From Halobiforma lacisalsi AJ5 (GTDB lineage: Archaea; Halobacteriota; Halobacteria; Halobacteriales; Natrialbaceae): 64,000 bases of DNA. The notes below the pieces were generated by a model. It did no database searches. It worked only from the letters and a program-made list of their open reading frames with translations, and was not told where the DNA came from. This document shows positions 1 to 8,848 of the stretch, piece after piece. How positions within the stretch are numbered: the first letter of the stretch is position 1; each line of letters starts with the position of its first letter. The translations under genes were made by a program, and so were the position numbers. The stretch lies in NCBI RefSeq assembly GCF_000226975.2, contig NZ_CP019285.1, positions 1,054,001-1,118,000 on the forward strand, in the 5' to 3' direction.

Positions 1-1
1 C

Positions 2-376
2 CGTGCGGACGGGGTCGTCCTCGGCACGCCGATGTACCACGGAACGGTTAGCTCGCCGCTCAAGACGGCGCTCGATTACTGCGGCGGGGACGAGTTCGAG
101 GAAACGACCGTCGGACTCGCGGCCGTCGCCGGCGGCTCGTTCCCGACGCCGGCGCTCGAGCATCTCCGGTCGGTCGCCCGGGCGCTCGGCGCGTGGACGC
201 TCCCCCATCAGGTCGGGATTCCCGACTCCCACGAGCGGTTCGCCGACGGCGAACTGGTCGACGACGACCTCCGGGAGCGTACCCGCCGACTCGGCCGTGA
301 ACTCGTCGACTACGCGGGAGTAACGTCCTACCCGGAGGTCGCCGAGAAGCCGATCGAGGCCCAGTCGACACCGTAG
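2..376 (+). CDS. NADPH-dependent FMN reductase family protein, C-terminal part
   Basis: The gene is open at the left edge, so its N-terminus lies outside the window. The visible 124 residues contain the flavodoxin-fold loop GTPMYHGTVSSPLKTALDY, which in the NADPH-dependent FMN reductase (SsuE/ArsH-like) family follows the third strand and contacts FMN. The remainder ends in a helical C-terminus. The family uses NAD(P)H to reduce FMN or quinone-like acceptors in the cytoplasm; the specific substrate cannot be told. An internal ATG at 32 lies after the conserved GTP of this loop, so it is not the true start. The family call is fairly secure; the physiological role is not. Confidence 0.72.
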   Translation, partial: RADGVVLGTPMYHGTVSSPLKTALDYCGGDEFEETTVGLAAVAGGSFPTPALEHLRSVARALGAWTLPHQVGIPDSHERFADGELVDDDLRERTRRLGRELVDYAGVTSYPEVAEKPIEAQSTP

Positions 377-458
377 CCGACGTCCGACGGTCCGGATCCT
401 TTCACGAGGGGATCACACGTACTGCCCCCAGTTGGAACCTACCCGAACGGATTCAACG

Positions 459-1445
459 ATGCCCGTGCTATCCGAACGCATGACCGAACGCTCGGCGGAG
501 CGAACGTACGGATCGCTGCCGCCAGACGAGGCGCTCGCACTGCTCGGAAACGAGGTCAGAGCGAAGATCCTTCACACACTGAGCGAAGCCCGCGGTGGAC
601 GCGGACCGCCGCCGGTCCTGCCGTTCTCGGAACTCCGCGAACGGACCGACGGCTCCGTCGAGAGCAGTCGCTTCAACTACCACCTCCAGCAACTCGTGGG
701 CACCTTCGTCGAGCGGGTCGATCCCCGTGCCGAGGCAGGGGCCGACGACGCGCAACCGGTATCCGAGATGGCGGCCACCGACGAGGAGGGGTTTCGCCTC
801 CGGCCGGAGGGGACGACGATGGTCCGGACGATCCGGGCCTGGTCCGTCGCCGGGGAGGCGACCGTCGAGCCGTTCGATCTCGAGCAGTCCTGTCATCACT
901 GTGGCGGGTCGATCCGGGCACAGTACCGCAACGCCATCTTCGCCATCCAGTGTGCCGACTGCGAGTACCTGTACGATTACAATCTCACACCCCCCGGGAT
1001 CCTGAACGGCCCGGACGATCGGCTCCTCGAGCGGGTCGCGGCGTACAACCGTCAGCAACGGTTCGCGTTCGCGCAGGGAACGTGTCCGCTCTGTGGCGGC
1101 GGGGTCGATGCGGAGTTTCTGGAGCCGGAAACGACGGGATATCCGCGCGGCGACCTCCGATCGACGATCGTTCGGCGCGGCTGCTCGCACTGTGGAAACA
1201 AGGACACGCTCACGACCGGCGAGTTCCTGCTCGGCGAGAGCGAGGTGATCGCGTTCTGTCGGCGACGGGGTCTCGACCTCATGGACACTCCGATCTGGGA
1301 GGTGGAGTTCGCCGCGACGGATCGGCGAACGACGGTCGAAGCGACCGACCCGTGGCGGGTCACGACCGCCGTCGAACTGGACGGGGAGGCCCTCGAGTGT
1401 ACTGTAGACGAGACGCTCGAGGTCGTCGACCGGGAGCGGTACTGA
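459..1445 (+). CDS. ArsR-like winged-helix/zinc-ribbon transcription regulator
   Basis: Residues about 20-110 form an ArsR-type winged helix (LLGNEVRAKILHTL then SSRFNYHLQQLV), and the rest carries two zinc-ribbon modules: SCHHCGG paired with CADC, and CPLCGGG paired with CSHCG. This is a haloarchaeal architecture of probable DNA-binding regulators whose signal is unknown. The gene at 33310 has the same layout, so the window holds two paralogue-like copies. I chose ATG 459; an in-frame TTG at 432 and an ATG at 480 are alternatives, and the start remains uncertain. It stands alone, with a palindromic repeat element directly after its stop. Regulator status is inferred from domains, and no target is indicated. 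Confidence 0.78.
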   Translation: MPVLSERMTERSAERTYGSLPPDEALALLGNEVRAKILHTLSEARGGRGPPPVLPFSELRERTDGSVESSRFNYHLQQLVGTFVERVDPRAEAGADDAQPVSEMAATDEEGFRLRPEGTTMVRTIRAWSVAGEATVEPFDLEQSCHHCGGSIRAQYRNAIFAIQCADCEYLYDYNLTPPGILNGPDDRLLERVAAYNRQQRFAFAQGTCPLCGGGVDAEFLEPETTGYPRGDLRSTIVRRGCSHCGNKDTLTTGEFLLGESEVIAFCRRRGLDLMDTPIWEVEFAATDRRTTVEATDPWRVTTAVELDGEALECTVDETLEVVDRERY

Positions 1446-1457
1446 GACGGGCTATTG

Positions 1458-1585
1458 ATACGGACTGCTGTAAGTCATTACCGGTGCAACCGCGACCGTC
1501 CTGCGGTTGTACCGGTAAACAGTTACAGCAATCCGTATGAGTCGTTGCGGCCCGACCGCGAGGGTCCGACGCCTGCGGTCGGGCC
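1458..1585. repeat. Composite palindromic repeat (two nested hairpins)
   Basis: Arm 1458-1493 is nearly the perfect inverse of 1503-1538 (36-nt arms, few mismatches, 9-nt loop), with ends ATACGGA and TCCGTAT. Next comes a second hairpin with perfect 11-nt arms at 1549-1559 and 1575-1585. The stretch from 1503 (GCGGTTGTACCGG) and the stretch from 1575 (GCGGTCGGGCCGG) can be aligned over about 40 nt, so the second unit looks like a diverged copy of the right half of the first. It lies between convergent genes and could act as a bidirectional terminator or be a non-coding mobile repeat. Confidence 0.8.
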
Positions 1586-1624
1586 GGCAAATCGTCACAG
1601 CAGACTGCGGGAGTCGATCCGCCG

Positions 1625-2740
1625 TCAGGCTCGAGCAGGACGCTTGCCGACCTCCCGCTCGAGTTCGCTCGCCGCCTCGAGCCGGAGCCGCTTGGCCTCC
1701 GGTTTCGTGAGCCGGGAATCGGGGAGCCGGTTCGCGAGCGGATCGTACGCCTCCGGTGAGAAGCCGAGGTCGCGCAGGTAGCTGCGGACGCCGTCGTCGG
1801 CCATTCCGTCCCGAATCGCCGCGTCGGTGATCTCCTCGACGGTCTCGAACGCGGGGAGCTGGACGGGTCCCTCGCCGCTCACGCCCATGCCCACGCCCAC
1901 GCGCCGGCCGTCCTCGACGTCGACGACCGTGCCGGCGGTCGCCGCCCGGTCGACGATCGAACGGACCGTCTCCGCCAGCCGGAACGTCTGCCCGGGCAGT
2001 GCCGCGTCGGGCGATCGCCACTCCACGGTCGGTACTTCTTCCCGGAGTCGGACCGGCGTCCAGACCGTGTCGTAGGGATCGAACTCGTCGTCGAACGCCG
2101 CGGGATCGACGCCGCGCTCGAGCGCGCGCTCGCGGAACCGGTCGTAGGCGGACTCGAGCCGGCGCTCCCACTCGTCGACGCTTTCGACGTAGGGCCACAG
2201 CTGTCCCTGCTCGGGGCAGGCGTCGTAACACGACCGCCGGTAGAGGTACGGGCGGGCGCACTCGAGGATCCGCTCTCCGCGGTAGTGGGACGCACTGTTG
2301 ACGAGAGTGAACGCGGGATCGATAGCGGTCAGGGCGTTGAGCTGGTCGGCGACGCGGTCGCTCGAGTCCGCCCGTTCGAAGTGGAAGTGGGTGCCCGCAC
2401 AGACGCGGGCGTCGTCGAAGGTCGGACCGACGATCCGGCGCTGGAGGTCGGTGCCGCGCTTGTCCCGGTAGGGGATCTCCGACGGCGTGGCGTGCAGCGG
2501 CGTCGCCAGCGGGACGAGCCGCTTGTCCCGTTCGTGGGCAGCCTCGACGACGGCGCCCAGCAGGTCGCGAAACTCCGCACGCAGTTCCGCCATCGTCGCG
2601 CACGGCGTCGTCTTCAGTTCGATCATCGGTTCGACGAACTCCGGATCGATCCGATCCGAGAGTTCGAGCAGTGTTCCGGGCGGTACCAGTTCGCCGTCGT
2701 CGTCGACGACCCAGTACTCCGCCTCGAGACTCGTATTCAT
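1625..2740 (-). CDS. gshA: Glutamate-cysteine ligase family protein (GCS2 type)
   Basis: This 371-residue protein matches the GCS2 family of carboxylate-amine ligases, which join glutamate and cysteine to gamma-glutamylcysteine. That compound is the main low-molecular-weight thiol of many haloarchaea. Visible family features are the N-terminal SLEAEYWVVD strand, the acidic metal-site segment PMIELKTTP, the VCAGTHFHFERAD motif, and the RSPDAALPGQTFRL segment near the nucleotide site. The start is ATG 2740: residues encoded upstream of it in the same frame are arginine/proline-rich and unlike the family. The gene is convergent with the regulator at 459. Assignment to thiol synthesis is inferred from the family. 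Confidence 0.82.
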   Translation of the reverse strand: MNTSLEAEYWVVDDDGELVPPGTLLELSDRIDPEFVEPMIELKTTPCATMAELRAEFRDLLGAVVEAAHERDKRLVPLATPLHATPSEIPYRDKRGTDLQRRIVGPTFDDARVCAGTHFHFERADSSDRVADQLNALTAIDPAFTLVNSASHYRGERILECARPYLYRRSCYDACPEQGQLWPYVESVDEWERRLESAYDRFRERALERGVDPAAFDDEFDPYDTVWTPVRLREEVPTVEWRSPDAALPGQTFRLAETVRSIVDRAATAGTVVDVEDGRRVGVGMGVSGEGPVQLPAFETVEEITDAAIRDGMADDGVRSYLRDLGFSPEAYDPLANRLPDSRLTKPEAKRLRLEAASELEREVGKRPARA

Positions 2741-3043
2741 GGCTGTTTCCGGTGGTGTGGTTGGCTGGAGCCGCGATCGCGGATTGCGGTTTGCGGTCGT
2801 GTAGTGCGGTCGCGGCGGCGTCGCGTTGCGCGGCGCTCGAGCGGGGCAGGGGGCCGCCCTCACAGCGCAGCGCCGAGAAGCGGTCGGGCGTCACGTCGTC
2901 GGGGTGCCGACGCCCGCCATCTCTGTCGCGTACTCACCGGTAGCGCCGTCCCGGAGGAACCGATTGAGCCTGCACTGGCAAGTGGCGGCCGAGCCTTCGG
3001 CGGGTCGGCTTCTCCTGGCGGCGGAAAAAGGGGCTCGAGCGGG
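2741..3043. other. Intergenic stretch, no gene recognised
   Basis: About 300 bases separate the gshA start from the end of thiM, both on the minus strand. Short open frames on either strand have arginine/alanine-rich compositions typical of GC-rich shadows, and none resembles a known family. It must hold the gshA promoter, but I see no clear TATA box. Confidence 0.5.
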
Positions 3044-3892
3044 CTAGACGATTCGTTCGACGCGGTGCTCGAGGTCGAACTCGAGGTCGCGGTCGCCGTC
3101 CGCCGTGGCGTCGGCGGCGAACCCGTACACGGCGTCGTGGAAGTTCGTCCGGTAGCTCGCCGGTCCCGCGTAATCCATCTCGGCGGCGCGTTCGCCCGCG
3201 AGGCCGAACGCGAGCGTCCCGTGTAGTGCCGCCGCGTGTTCGTCGTCGACGGCTCCCCCGAACGCGGCGAGGGTCGCCCCGAGCATGCAGCCGGTGCCGA
3301 CGACCTCGCCGAGCATTTCGTGACCGGCCGCGAGCCGATAGGCGCTGTCGGCGTCGGCGACGACGTCCTCGACGCCCGAGGCGACGACGATCGCGCCCGT
3401 GGAGTCGGACAGCGAGCGGGCCGCCCGCTCGATCTCATCGTAGTCGCCGACGGATTCGACGCCCTTGACCTGGGCCTCGACGCCCGCGAGGGCGCTGATC
3501 TCGCCGTAGTTACCCTTGATGATCGAGAACTCGGCCGCCGAGAGCAGCCCTTCGGCGACCGACTCGCGGGTTGGGGTCGAGCCGACGCCGACGGGATCGA
3601 GGACGACCGGAATCCCGCGCTCGTTGGCCGTCTCGACGGCCTCGTGCATCGCGTCGATCTTTCCGTCGGGCACCTGCCCGGTGTTGACGAGGACGGCGCT
3701 CGCCGCCTCGGCCATCTCCCCTGCGTCGCCGGGCGAGTCGGCCATCACCGGCAGCGCGCCCCAGTGGAGGATCAGGTTCGCGACGTCGTTCATCGTCACC
3801 TCGTTGGTCAGCGCCTGGACCAGCGGCTCGGTCTCCCCGACGGCCTCGAGCGATTCCGCGAGCTCCGCGCCGGTTACGTCTATATCGGTCAT
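3044..3892 (-). CDS. thiM: Hydroxyethylthiazole kinase ThiM
   Basis: The 282-residue protein phosphorylates 4-methyl-5-(2-hydroxyethyl)thiazole with ATP, the salvage entry of the thiazole half of thiamine. It has the ribokinase-like ThiM pattern: VQALTNEVTMNDVANLILHWGALPVM near the N-terminus (matching the family's TNxVxxNxTANxLLAxGASPxM), VLDPVGVG, IIKGNYGEI, and VGTGCMLGA with the catalytic Cys of the anion-hole loop. Start ATG 3892 overlaps the stop of thiE by four bases (ATGA), so the two genes are translationally coupled. Together with ThiE it supplies and joins the thiazole moiety. Confidence 0.95.
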   Translation of the reverse strand: MTDIDVTGAELAESLEAVGETEPLVQALTNEVTMNDVANLILHWGALPVMADSPGDAGEMAEAASAVLVNTGQVPDGKIDAMHEAVETANERGIPVVLDPVGVGSTPTRESVAEGLLSAAEFSIIKGNYGEISALAGVEAQVKGVESVGDYDEIERAARSLSDSTGAIVVASGVEDVVADADSAYRLAAGHEMLGEVVGTGCMLGATLAAFGGAVDDEHAAALHGTLAFGLAGERAAEMDYAGPASYRTNFHDAVYGFAADATADGDRDLEFDLEHRVERIV

Positions 3893-4569
3893 TCCGTTCC
3901 CTCTCCGTCTCCCACGCCCTTCGCGGTTTCGACGGCTTCGGCGAGCGACTCCGTCGCGGCCCGCGGGTCCGGGGCGGCCGTGATCTCGGAGATGACGGAG
4001 ACGCCGACCGCACCGGCCTCGACGACCGGCCCTGCGTTCTCGGCGGTGATCCCGCCGATCCCGACGACCGGGATCGACACCGCGTCGGCGATCTCGGCGA
4101 CCCGCTCGGGGCCGACGCCGTCCTTGTACTCGGCGACGTCCTTCGAGGTGGTGCCGTAGATCGTGCCGACGCCGAGGTAGTCCGCGCCCGCCGCCTCGGC
4201 CTCGTGGGCCTGTTCGACGGTTGCGGCCGAACAGCCGACGATCGCCTCCGGCCCGAGCAGGTCGCGGGCGACAGCCACGGGGAGGTCGGACTGGCCGACG
4301 TGGACGCCGTCGGCGTCGATCGCCTCGGCGATGTCGACCCGGTCGTTGACGATCAGGTCGACGCCCGCCTCGGCGGTTAGCTCCCGTAACTCGAGGCCGA
4401 GTTCGTGTCGCCATCGGGCGTCGGTTTCTTTCTCCCGTAGCTGGACGACGTCGATCCCGCCCGCGATCGCCTCGCGGACGATCTCGAGGGTCGACCGCCC
4501 GTTCGAGACCGATTCCTGGGTGACGAGGTACGTCCGCCAGTTCGACGGCTCCGCGGCGTTCCGAGGCAT
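3889..4569 (-). CDS. thiE: Thiamine-phosphate synthase ThiE
   Basis: The 226-residue TIM-barrel enzyme condenses HMP diphosphate with thiazole phosphate to give thiamine monophosphate. Family motifs are VVQLREKETDA (pyrophosphate-binding RExK), LIVNDRVDIA, GVHVGQSDLP, YLGVGTIYGTTSK and PVVGIGGI. It is the first gene of a thiE-thiM operon with a four-base overlap. The 136-base gap upstream is shared with the divergent HAD gene. I see no TPP riboswitch in it, so regulation is probably at the promoter. Confidence 0.95.
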   Translation of the reverse strand: MPRNAAEPSNWRTYLVTQESVSNGRSTLEIVREAIAGGIDVVQLREKETDARWRHELGLELRELTAEAGVDLIVNDRVDIAEAIDADGVHVGQSDLPVAVARDLLGPEAIVGCSAATVEQAHEAEAAGADYLGVGTIYGTTSKDVAEYKDGVGPERVAEIADAVSIPVVGIGGITAENAGPVVEAGAVGVSVISEITAAPDPRAATESLAEAVETAKGVGDGEGTE

Positions 4570-4705
4570 ACTCGATACTCGAGGTGGCGGCGGTCGGTCA
4601 CTAAGCGGCTTCGGTCGACGCGCGGGACGTTCCGCGGGCCCACCGGACGCCGACCCGATCCCTGTCCTGGCTCAGTTTCTTGCCCTCTGCCGTCGAAATA
4701 CGGGT

Positions 4706-5401
4706 ATGTCCTTCGACCCGGATCGCGTCAGCACGGTCACGTTCGACTCCTACAGCACGCTCGTCGACGTCGACTCCGTCGAGACCGCGCTCGTCGAACA
4801 CGACGCCGTCGCCGACGTCGATACGACCTCCGTGTCGAACACCTGGCGGCGGCGGTCGATGGAGTACACCCTCGTCGGCAACGCCCTCGACCGCTACGAG
4901 TCGTTCTACGAGGTCAACCGCCGCGCCCTCGAGTACGCCCTCGCGGTTCACGGCATCGAGACGACGCCCGACGACCGCGCGGAGATCCTCTCGGTCTACC
5001 ACGACCTCGAGCCGTTCGCGGACGTCCGGCCGACCCTCGAGCGCCTCGACGAGGCCGGCTACGACCTCTACGTCCTCTCGAACGGGTCGCCGGAGATGCT
5101 CGCGTCGATGATCGACGGGGCCGGAATCGGCGACTACGTCACGGACGCGATCAGCGCCCACGAGGTGGCGACGTTCAAGCCCGACCCCGACCTCTATCGC
5201 CACGCCGCCGGCCGGACGGGGACGCCGATCGATCGGATCGCCCACGTCTCGGCGCTGTGGTTCGACGTCCAGGGCGCGGTCAACGCGGGAATGCAGGGAG
5301 TCTGGCTCGATCGACAGGACCGCCCGTGGGAGCCGTTCGGGCCGGAACCGGACCTCGTCGCGGAGGGACTCGAGGGCCTCGCCGAAGTGCTCGAGGCCTG
5401 A
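4706..5401 (+). CDS. HAD superfamily hydrolase, haloacid dehalogenase type II-like
   Basis: The 231-residue protein has the four HAD motifs in the L-2-haloacid dehalogenase arrangement: nucleophile motif FDSYSTLVD, motif II YVLSNGSPEML, the motif III lysine in FKPDPDLY, and motif IV VSALWFDVQGAVNAG. In type II dehalogenases motif I usually reads FDxYGTL; the Gly is Ser here, and motif IV has LWFD where the family has an Asn/Trp/Asp loop. Dehalogenase activity is therefore possible but unproven; a phosphatase is equally plausible. Start ATG 4706 is the only one that puts motif I about 15 residues in. It is divergent from thiE with no evident link. Confidence 0.82.
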   Translation: MSFDPDRVSTVTFDSYSTLVDVDSVETALVEHDAVADVDTTSVSNTWRRRSMEYTLVGNALDRYESFYEVNRRALEYALAVHGIETTPDDRAEILSVYHDLEPFADVRPTLERLDEAGYDLYVLSNGSPEMLASMIDGAGIGDYVTDAISAHEVATFKPDPDLYRHAAGRTGTPIDRIAHVSALWFDVQGAVNAGMQGVWLDRQDRPWEPFGPEPDLVAEGLEGLAEVLEA

Positions 5402-5483
5402 TCTTCGATGGCACGTCGCGACCGTCCGTAACTTCCGGGAAATATCACGTTACCCGACGTGACGCACCATCGGATTATGGGAA

Positions 5484-5512
5484 ATGATATCATATAGCGT
5501 GAGCTATTTATT
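5484..5512 (+). promoter_or_regulatory. livH promoter with 10-bp palindrome
   Basis: A TATA-like TATTTATT at 5505-5512 is centred about 29 nt before the livH ATG, fitting a leaderless or near-leaderless message. Just upstream, 5484-5493 is the perfect palindrome ATGATATCAT at the place where a repressor or activator would meet the BRE/TATA. The regulator is unknown. Confidence 0.6.
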
Positions 5513-5536
5513 GACGGTGCAGGATAGCACAACCGT

Positions 5537-6625
5537 ATGGGGGATGTAACGGACTTCACGTGGGAGCAGTGGTTCGGCGTGCTCCTGCTCGCTGGTGTCG
5601 GGGTACTGATCTTGGACCTCCTCAGGCGGCTCGCGGTCGGCGACCTCGGTGCGTCGACGCTGACGACGTTCCTCTGGCGTGGGCTCGTCGACGGGCTGAT
5701 CGTCGGACTCGCCGCGGTCGGGTTGTCCATGACCTACAGCATCCTTCGGTTCGCGAACTTCTCGCACGGCGATCTGGTCACGACGGGCGCGTTCTCCGGC
5801 TGGACGGCCGTCTGGGTGATCGGTGGGCTCGGGGCCGCGGATCTGGGCTCCCGGCTGCTGTTGAACGCCGATCGGAGTACCTCGGCGCGGGCACTCGACG
5901 TGCACGTCTACGCCGAACCGCTGGCCATCGTCGCCGGGCTGGTGATCGCGGCCCTCGTGACGATCCTCGTGGCGCTGGCGATCGACAGGCTGGTCTACAG
6001 GCGAATGCGCGATTCGGGCGGCATCCCGCTGCTGATCGCGAGCGTCGGGGTCGCGCTGGTGTTGCGGTACCTCATCGTGTTCCTGTACGGCGAACGGACC
6101 CGCGGAGTCGTCCGCAGTTCGCCGTCGGTTGATCACCCACTGCTGTTCTGGACGGACGGACTGGTCGTCCACGAACTCATCATGGTCGGCTCCGCGGTCG
6201 TCCTGATGGTCGGATTACACGTGCTGTTGCAGTACACGAAACTCGGGACGGCGATGCGGGCGATGGCCGACAACAGGGACCTGGCGCTGATCACCGGCAT
6301 CCCGACCGAGCGAGTCATCCTGGCGACGTGGATCATCGGCGCGGGGCTGACCGGCGTCGCCGGCTACCTGATCGTCCTGGAGCAGGAGACGCTGAACTTC
6401 AACACGGGCTGGTTCCTCCTGCTTTTGATCTTCGCCGCGGTCATCCTCGGCGGGATCGGGTCGATCTACGGCGCGATCACGGGTGGGCTCATCATCGGCC
6501 TGGCGGACAACGTGATGCTCGTCTGGATCTCGGGTGATCTCACCCGCGTAGCCGCGTTCACGCTGATGATCCTCATCCTCATCTTCCGCCCGCAGGGGCT
6601 GTTCGGGGGTGTCGAGACGGCATGA
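5537..6625 (+). CDS. livH: Branched-chain amino acid-type ABC transporter permease LivH
   Basis: The 362-residue inner-membrane permease has the LivH family pattern: GLVDGLIVGLAAVGLSMTYS, the helix break RFANFSHGD, GTAMRAMADN in the cytoplasmic EAA-like loop, GIPTERVILATWIIGAG and AVILGGIGSIYGAI. About eight hydrophobic helices are visible. It pairs with LivM to form the channel of a HAAT-family importer for branched-chain or other amphipathic amino acids, or urea. It is the first gene of livHMGF and overlaps livM by four bases. Confidence 0.93.
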   Translation: MGDVTDFTWEQWFGVLLLAGVGVLILDLLRRLAVGDLGASTLTTFLWRGLVDGLIVGLAAVGLSMTYSILRFANFSHGDLVTTGAFSGWTAVWVIGGLGAADLGSRLLLNADRSTSARALDVHVYAEPLAIVAGLVIAALVTILVALAIDRLVYRRMRDSGGIPLLIASVGVALVLRYLIVFLYGERTRGVVRSSPSVDHPLLFWTDGLVVHELIMVGSAVVLMVGLHVLLQYTKLGTAMRAMADNRDLALITGIPTERVILATWIIGAGLTGVAGYLIVLEQETLNFNTGWFLLLLIFAAVILGGIGSIYGAITGGLIIGLADNVMLVWISGDLTRVAAFTLMILILIFRPQGLFGGVETA

Positions 6626-8037
6626 CGGTTGACGAGACCGACGCGGACCCCGACGCGGACGCCGACCGAACCGCCGCCGACGGCTCCGGCGCGGCCCCGG
6701 CGTCGCCGCTCGAGGGCGCGGCCGCCGTCACGGAGTCACGTCCCCGGTGGCAGGTCGACCTCGGCTACATCGTCCTCACGACGATCGGCATCTACGCGCT
6801 GATCACGGCCCTCGGCCTGCTGACGGGACTCGGGTTTGGCGGCGTCTTCCGCCAGCTACAGACGGTGACGTTTCTCGCAGCGGCCTACGCGCTCGTGGTC
6901 CTCGCGCTCAACCTCCACTGGGGGTACACCGGCCTGTTCAACATCGGCGTCGCGGGGTTCATGGCCGTCGGCGCGTACGGGATGGCGATCCTGACGGCCC
7001 CGACGGAGGGGACGACGACGCCCGGCCTCGGCCTCCCGATGTGGGTCGGCATCCCTGTCGGCGTGGCCCTGGCGGGACTGGTCGGGTTGATCGTCGTCCT
7101 GCCCGCGTTGCGCATCCGGGCCGACTACTTCGCCATCGTGACGCTTGCCTTCGCCGAAGTGATCCGACTCACGATCAACTCCGGGGCCCTGGCCGACGTC
7201 GACGCCTTCGGGCGCCAACTGGGGACCGGCGGCGGCCGGGGGATCAACTTCCCCCTGCTCGAGCACGCGATCCCGCGCTGGGTCCTCTACGAGGGCGGCG
7301 ACCCGGCTCAGGGAGCCACCTTCGTCGGGGTCCAGGTGCTGACCGTGACGAACCGGCTCGGGATCGAGCGGACGGTCGTCGAGTCGGCGATCTACACGTC
7401 GGTGCTGGTCGGACTGGTGGCGATCGTGTTCGTGCTGTCGGTCCGGACGGCGAACTCGCCGTTCGGCCGCCTGCTCAAGGGAATCCGGGAGGACGAACTC
7501 GCGACGAAGTCGCTGGGCAAGAACACCGATCTGGTGAAGATCAAGGTGTTCGTGCTCGGCTGTGCGATCATGGGGCTGGCCGGAATCTTCTGGCAGGGCC
7601 GCAACGGCTACGTCGACCCCGACGCCTTCCTCCCGATCATCACGTTCTACATCTTCATCGCCCTGATCATCGGCGGCTCGGGCTCGAACACGGGCAGCGT
7701 CGTCGGCGCGCTCGTGTTCGCCGGGGTTCTGTTCGAGGGGCCGCCCTACGTCCAGCGGATCATCAACCAGGTGATCGATCTGCCCCGGCCCACGACGATC
7801 TACGACGCGGTCGTCGCCCTCGGCTCGTTCGATCCGTTGCCGCTCGTCGGCTACACCGTCGGCCAACTCGCGAACCTGCGATTCGTCCTGTTCGGGGTCA
7901 TCCTGATCCTCCTGATGATCTACCGGCCGGACGGGTTGCTCGGCCACCGCGACGAACCGGCGTCGCCGCTCGATCTGCGGGCCGAACGGCCGACGGACGG
8001 CCCCTCGAGCGTCGACGGGGGTGACGACGATGAGTGA
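6622..8037 (+). CDS. livM: Branched-chain amino acid-type ABC transporter permease LivM
   Basis: The 471-residue second permease has a roughly 45-residue acidic N-terminal extension before the first helix and an acidic C-terminal tail. The LivM core is clear: NLHWGYTGLFNIGVAGFMAVG, LRIRADYFAIVTLAFAEVIR, GRLLKGIREDELATKSLGKN and IIGGSGSNTGSVVGA. The start overlaps livH by ATGA, and the end overlaps livG, so the operon is tightly coupled. The terminal extensions are common in haloarchaeal membrane proteins. Confidence 0.92.
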   Translation: MTVDETDADPDADADRTAADGSGAAPASPLEGAAAVTESRPRWQVDLGYIVLTTIGIYALITALGLLTGLGFGGVFRQLQTVTFLAAAYALVVLALNLHWGYTGLFNIGVAGFMAVGAYGMAILTAPTEGTTTPGLGLPMWVGIPVGVALAGLVGLIVVLPALRIRADYFAIVTLAFAEVIRLTINSGALADVDAFGRQLGTGGGRGINFPLLEHAIPRWVLYEGGDPAQGATFVGVQVLTVTNRLGIERTVVESAIYTSVLVGLVAIVFVLSVRTANSPFGRLLKGIREDELATKSLGKNTDLVKIKVFVLGCAIMGLAGIFWQGRNGYVDPDAFLPIITFYIFIALIIGGSGSNTGSVVGALVFAGVLFEGPPYVQRIINQVIDLPRPTTIYDAVVALGSFDPLPLVGYTVGQLANLRFVLFGVILILLMIYRPDGLLGHRDEPASPLDLRAERPTDGPSSVDGGDDDE

Positions 8038-8848
8038 CGTCGAGGTGAGCGGGGCCGACGGGGCCGCCGAAAGCGAGGCGACCCACCCGCTTCGCATTTC
8101 GAACCTGACGAAAACGTTCGGCGGGATCCTCGCCGTCGACGGCGCGAGTTTCGCCGTCGAACGGGGCAGCATCACCGGGCTGATCGGCCCGAACGGGGCC
8201 GGGAAGTCGACGACGTTCAACCTGATCACCGGCGTTCACGCGCCCGACTCCGGGCACGTCTACTTCGAAGGCGAGGACATTACCGGCCTGCAACCCCATC
8301 AGGTCGCCGAACGGGGGCTGGTCCGGACGTTCCAGATCACCCGCGAACTCGGCGAGATGACCGTCCTCGAGAACATGCTGCTGGCGTTCAAAGGACAGCG
8401 CGGCGAGGCGCTGTGGCGGTCGGTCCTGCCGGTCGCCCGCCGTCGCGTCGTCGAGGAGGAGCGGGATCTCCTCGAGCGGGTCTGGGAGACGCTCGAACTG
8501 TTCGAGATCGACCACCTCGCCCACGAGGAGGCGGGGAACCTTTCGGGCGGCCAGCGGAAACTGCTCGAACTGTCGCGGGCGCTGCTGACCGACCCCGAGA
8601 TGTTGCTGCTGGACGAACCGATGGCGGGCGTCAACCCGACGCTCGAGGGGAAACTGCTCGAGCGGATCCACGACCTGACCGACGAGGGCTACACGTTCCT
8701 GATCGTCGAACACGACATGGACGTCATCATGGAGAACTGCGAGCACGTGATCGTCATGCACCAGGGATCGGTACTGGCGGAGGGTACGCCGGCGGACATT
8801 CAGTCGAACGAACGCGTCATCGAGGCCTACCTCGGGGGTGAGGTCTGA
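8030..8848 (+). CDS. livG: ABC transporter ATP-binding protein LivG
   Basis: This 272-residue ATPase has Walker A GPNGAGKST, the LivG insertion typified by NLITGVHAPDSGHVYFEG, the signature LSGGQRKLLELSRAL, Walker B LLLDEPMAGVNP and the switch VEHDMDVIMENCEHVIVMHQG. ATG 8030 was preferred to GTG 8021, because a GGGGGTGA Shine-Dalgarno-like stretch sits about five bases before it. It overlaps livM by eight bases and livF by one (TGATG). Confidence 0.92.
   Translation: MSDVEVSGADGAAESEATHPLRISNLTKTFGGILAVDGASFAVERGSITGLIGPNGAGKSTTFNLITGVHAPDSGHVYFEGEDITGLQPHQVAERGLVRTFQITRELGEMTVLENMLLAFKGQRGEALWRSVLPVARRRVVEEERDLLERVWETLELFEIDHLAHEEAGNLSGGQRKLLELSRALLTDPEMLLLDEPMAGVNPTLEGKLLERIHDLTDEGYTFLIVEHDMDVIMENCEHVIVMHQGSVLAEGTPADIQSNERVIEAYLGGEV

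Noticed and set aside
2850-3040. Small minus-strand frame ending in GEYATEMAGVGTPTT
   Set aside because: No start codon with promoter or Shine-Dalgarno support and an Arg/Ala-rich upstream part; insufficient to call a gene.
4570-4705. Possible TPP riboswitch before thiE
   Set aside because: The gap is short and divergent, and lacks the conserved CUGAGA and GGGUGC-type THI-box sequences.
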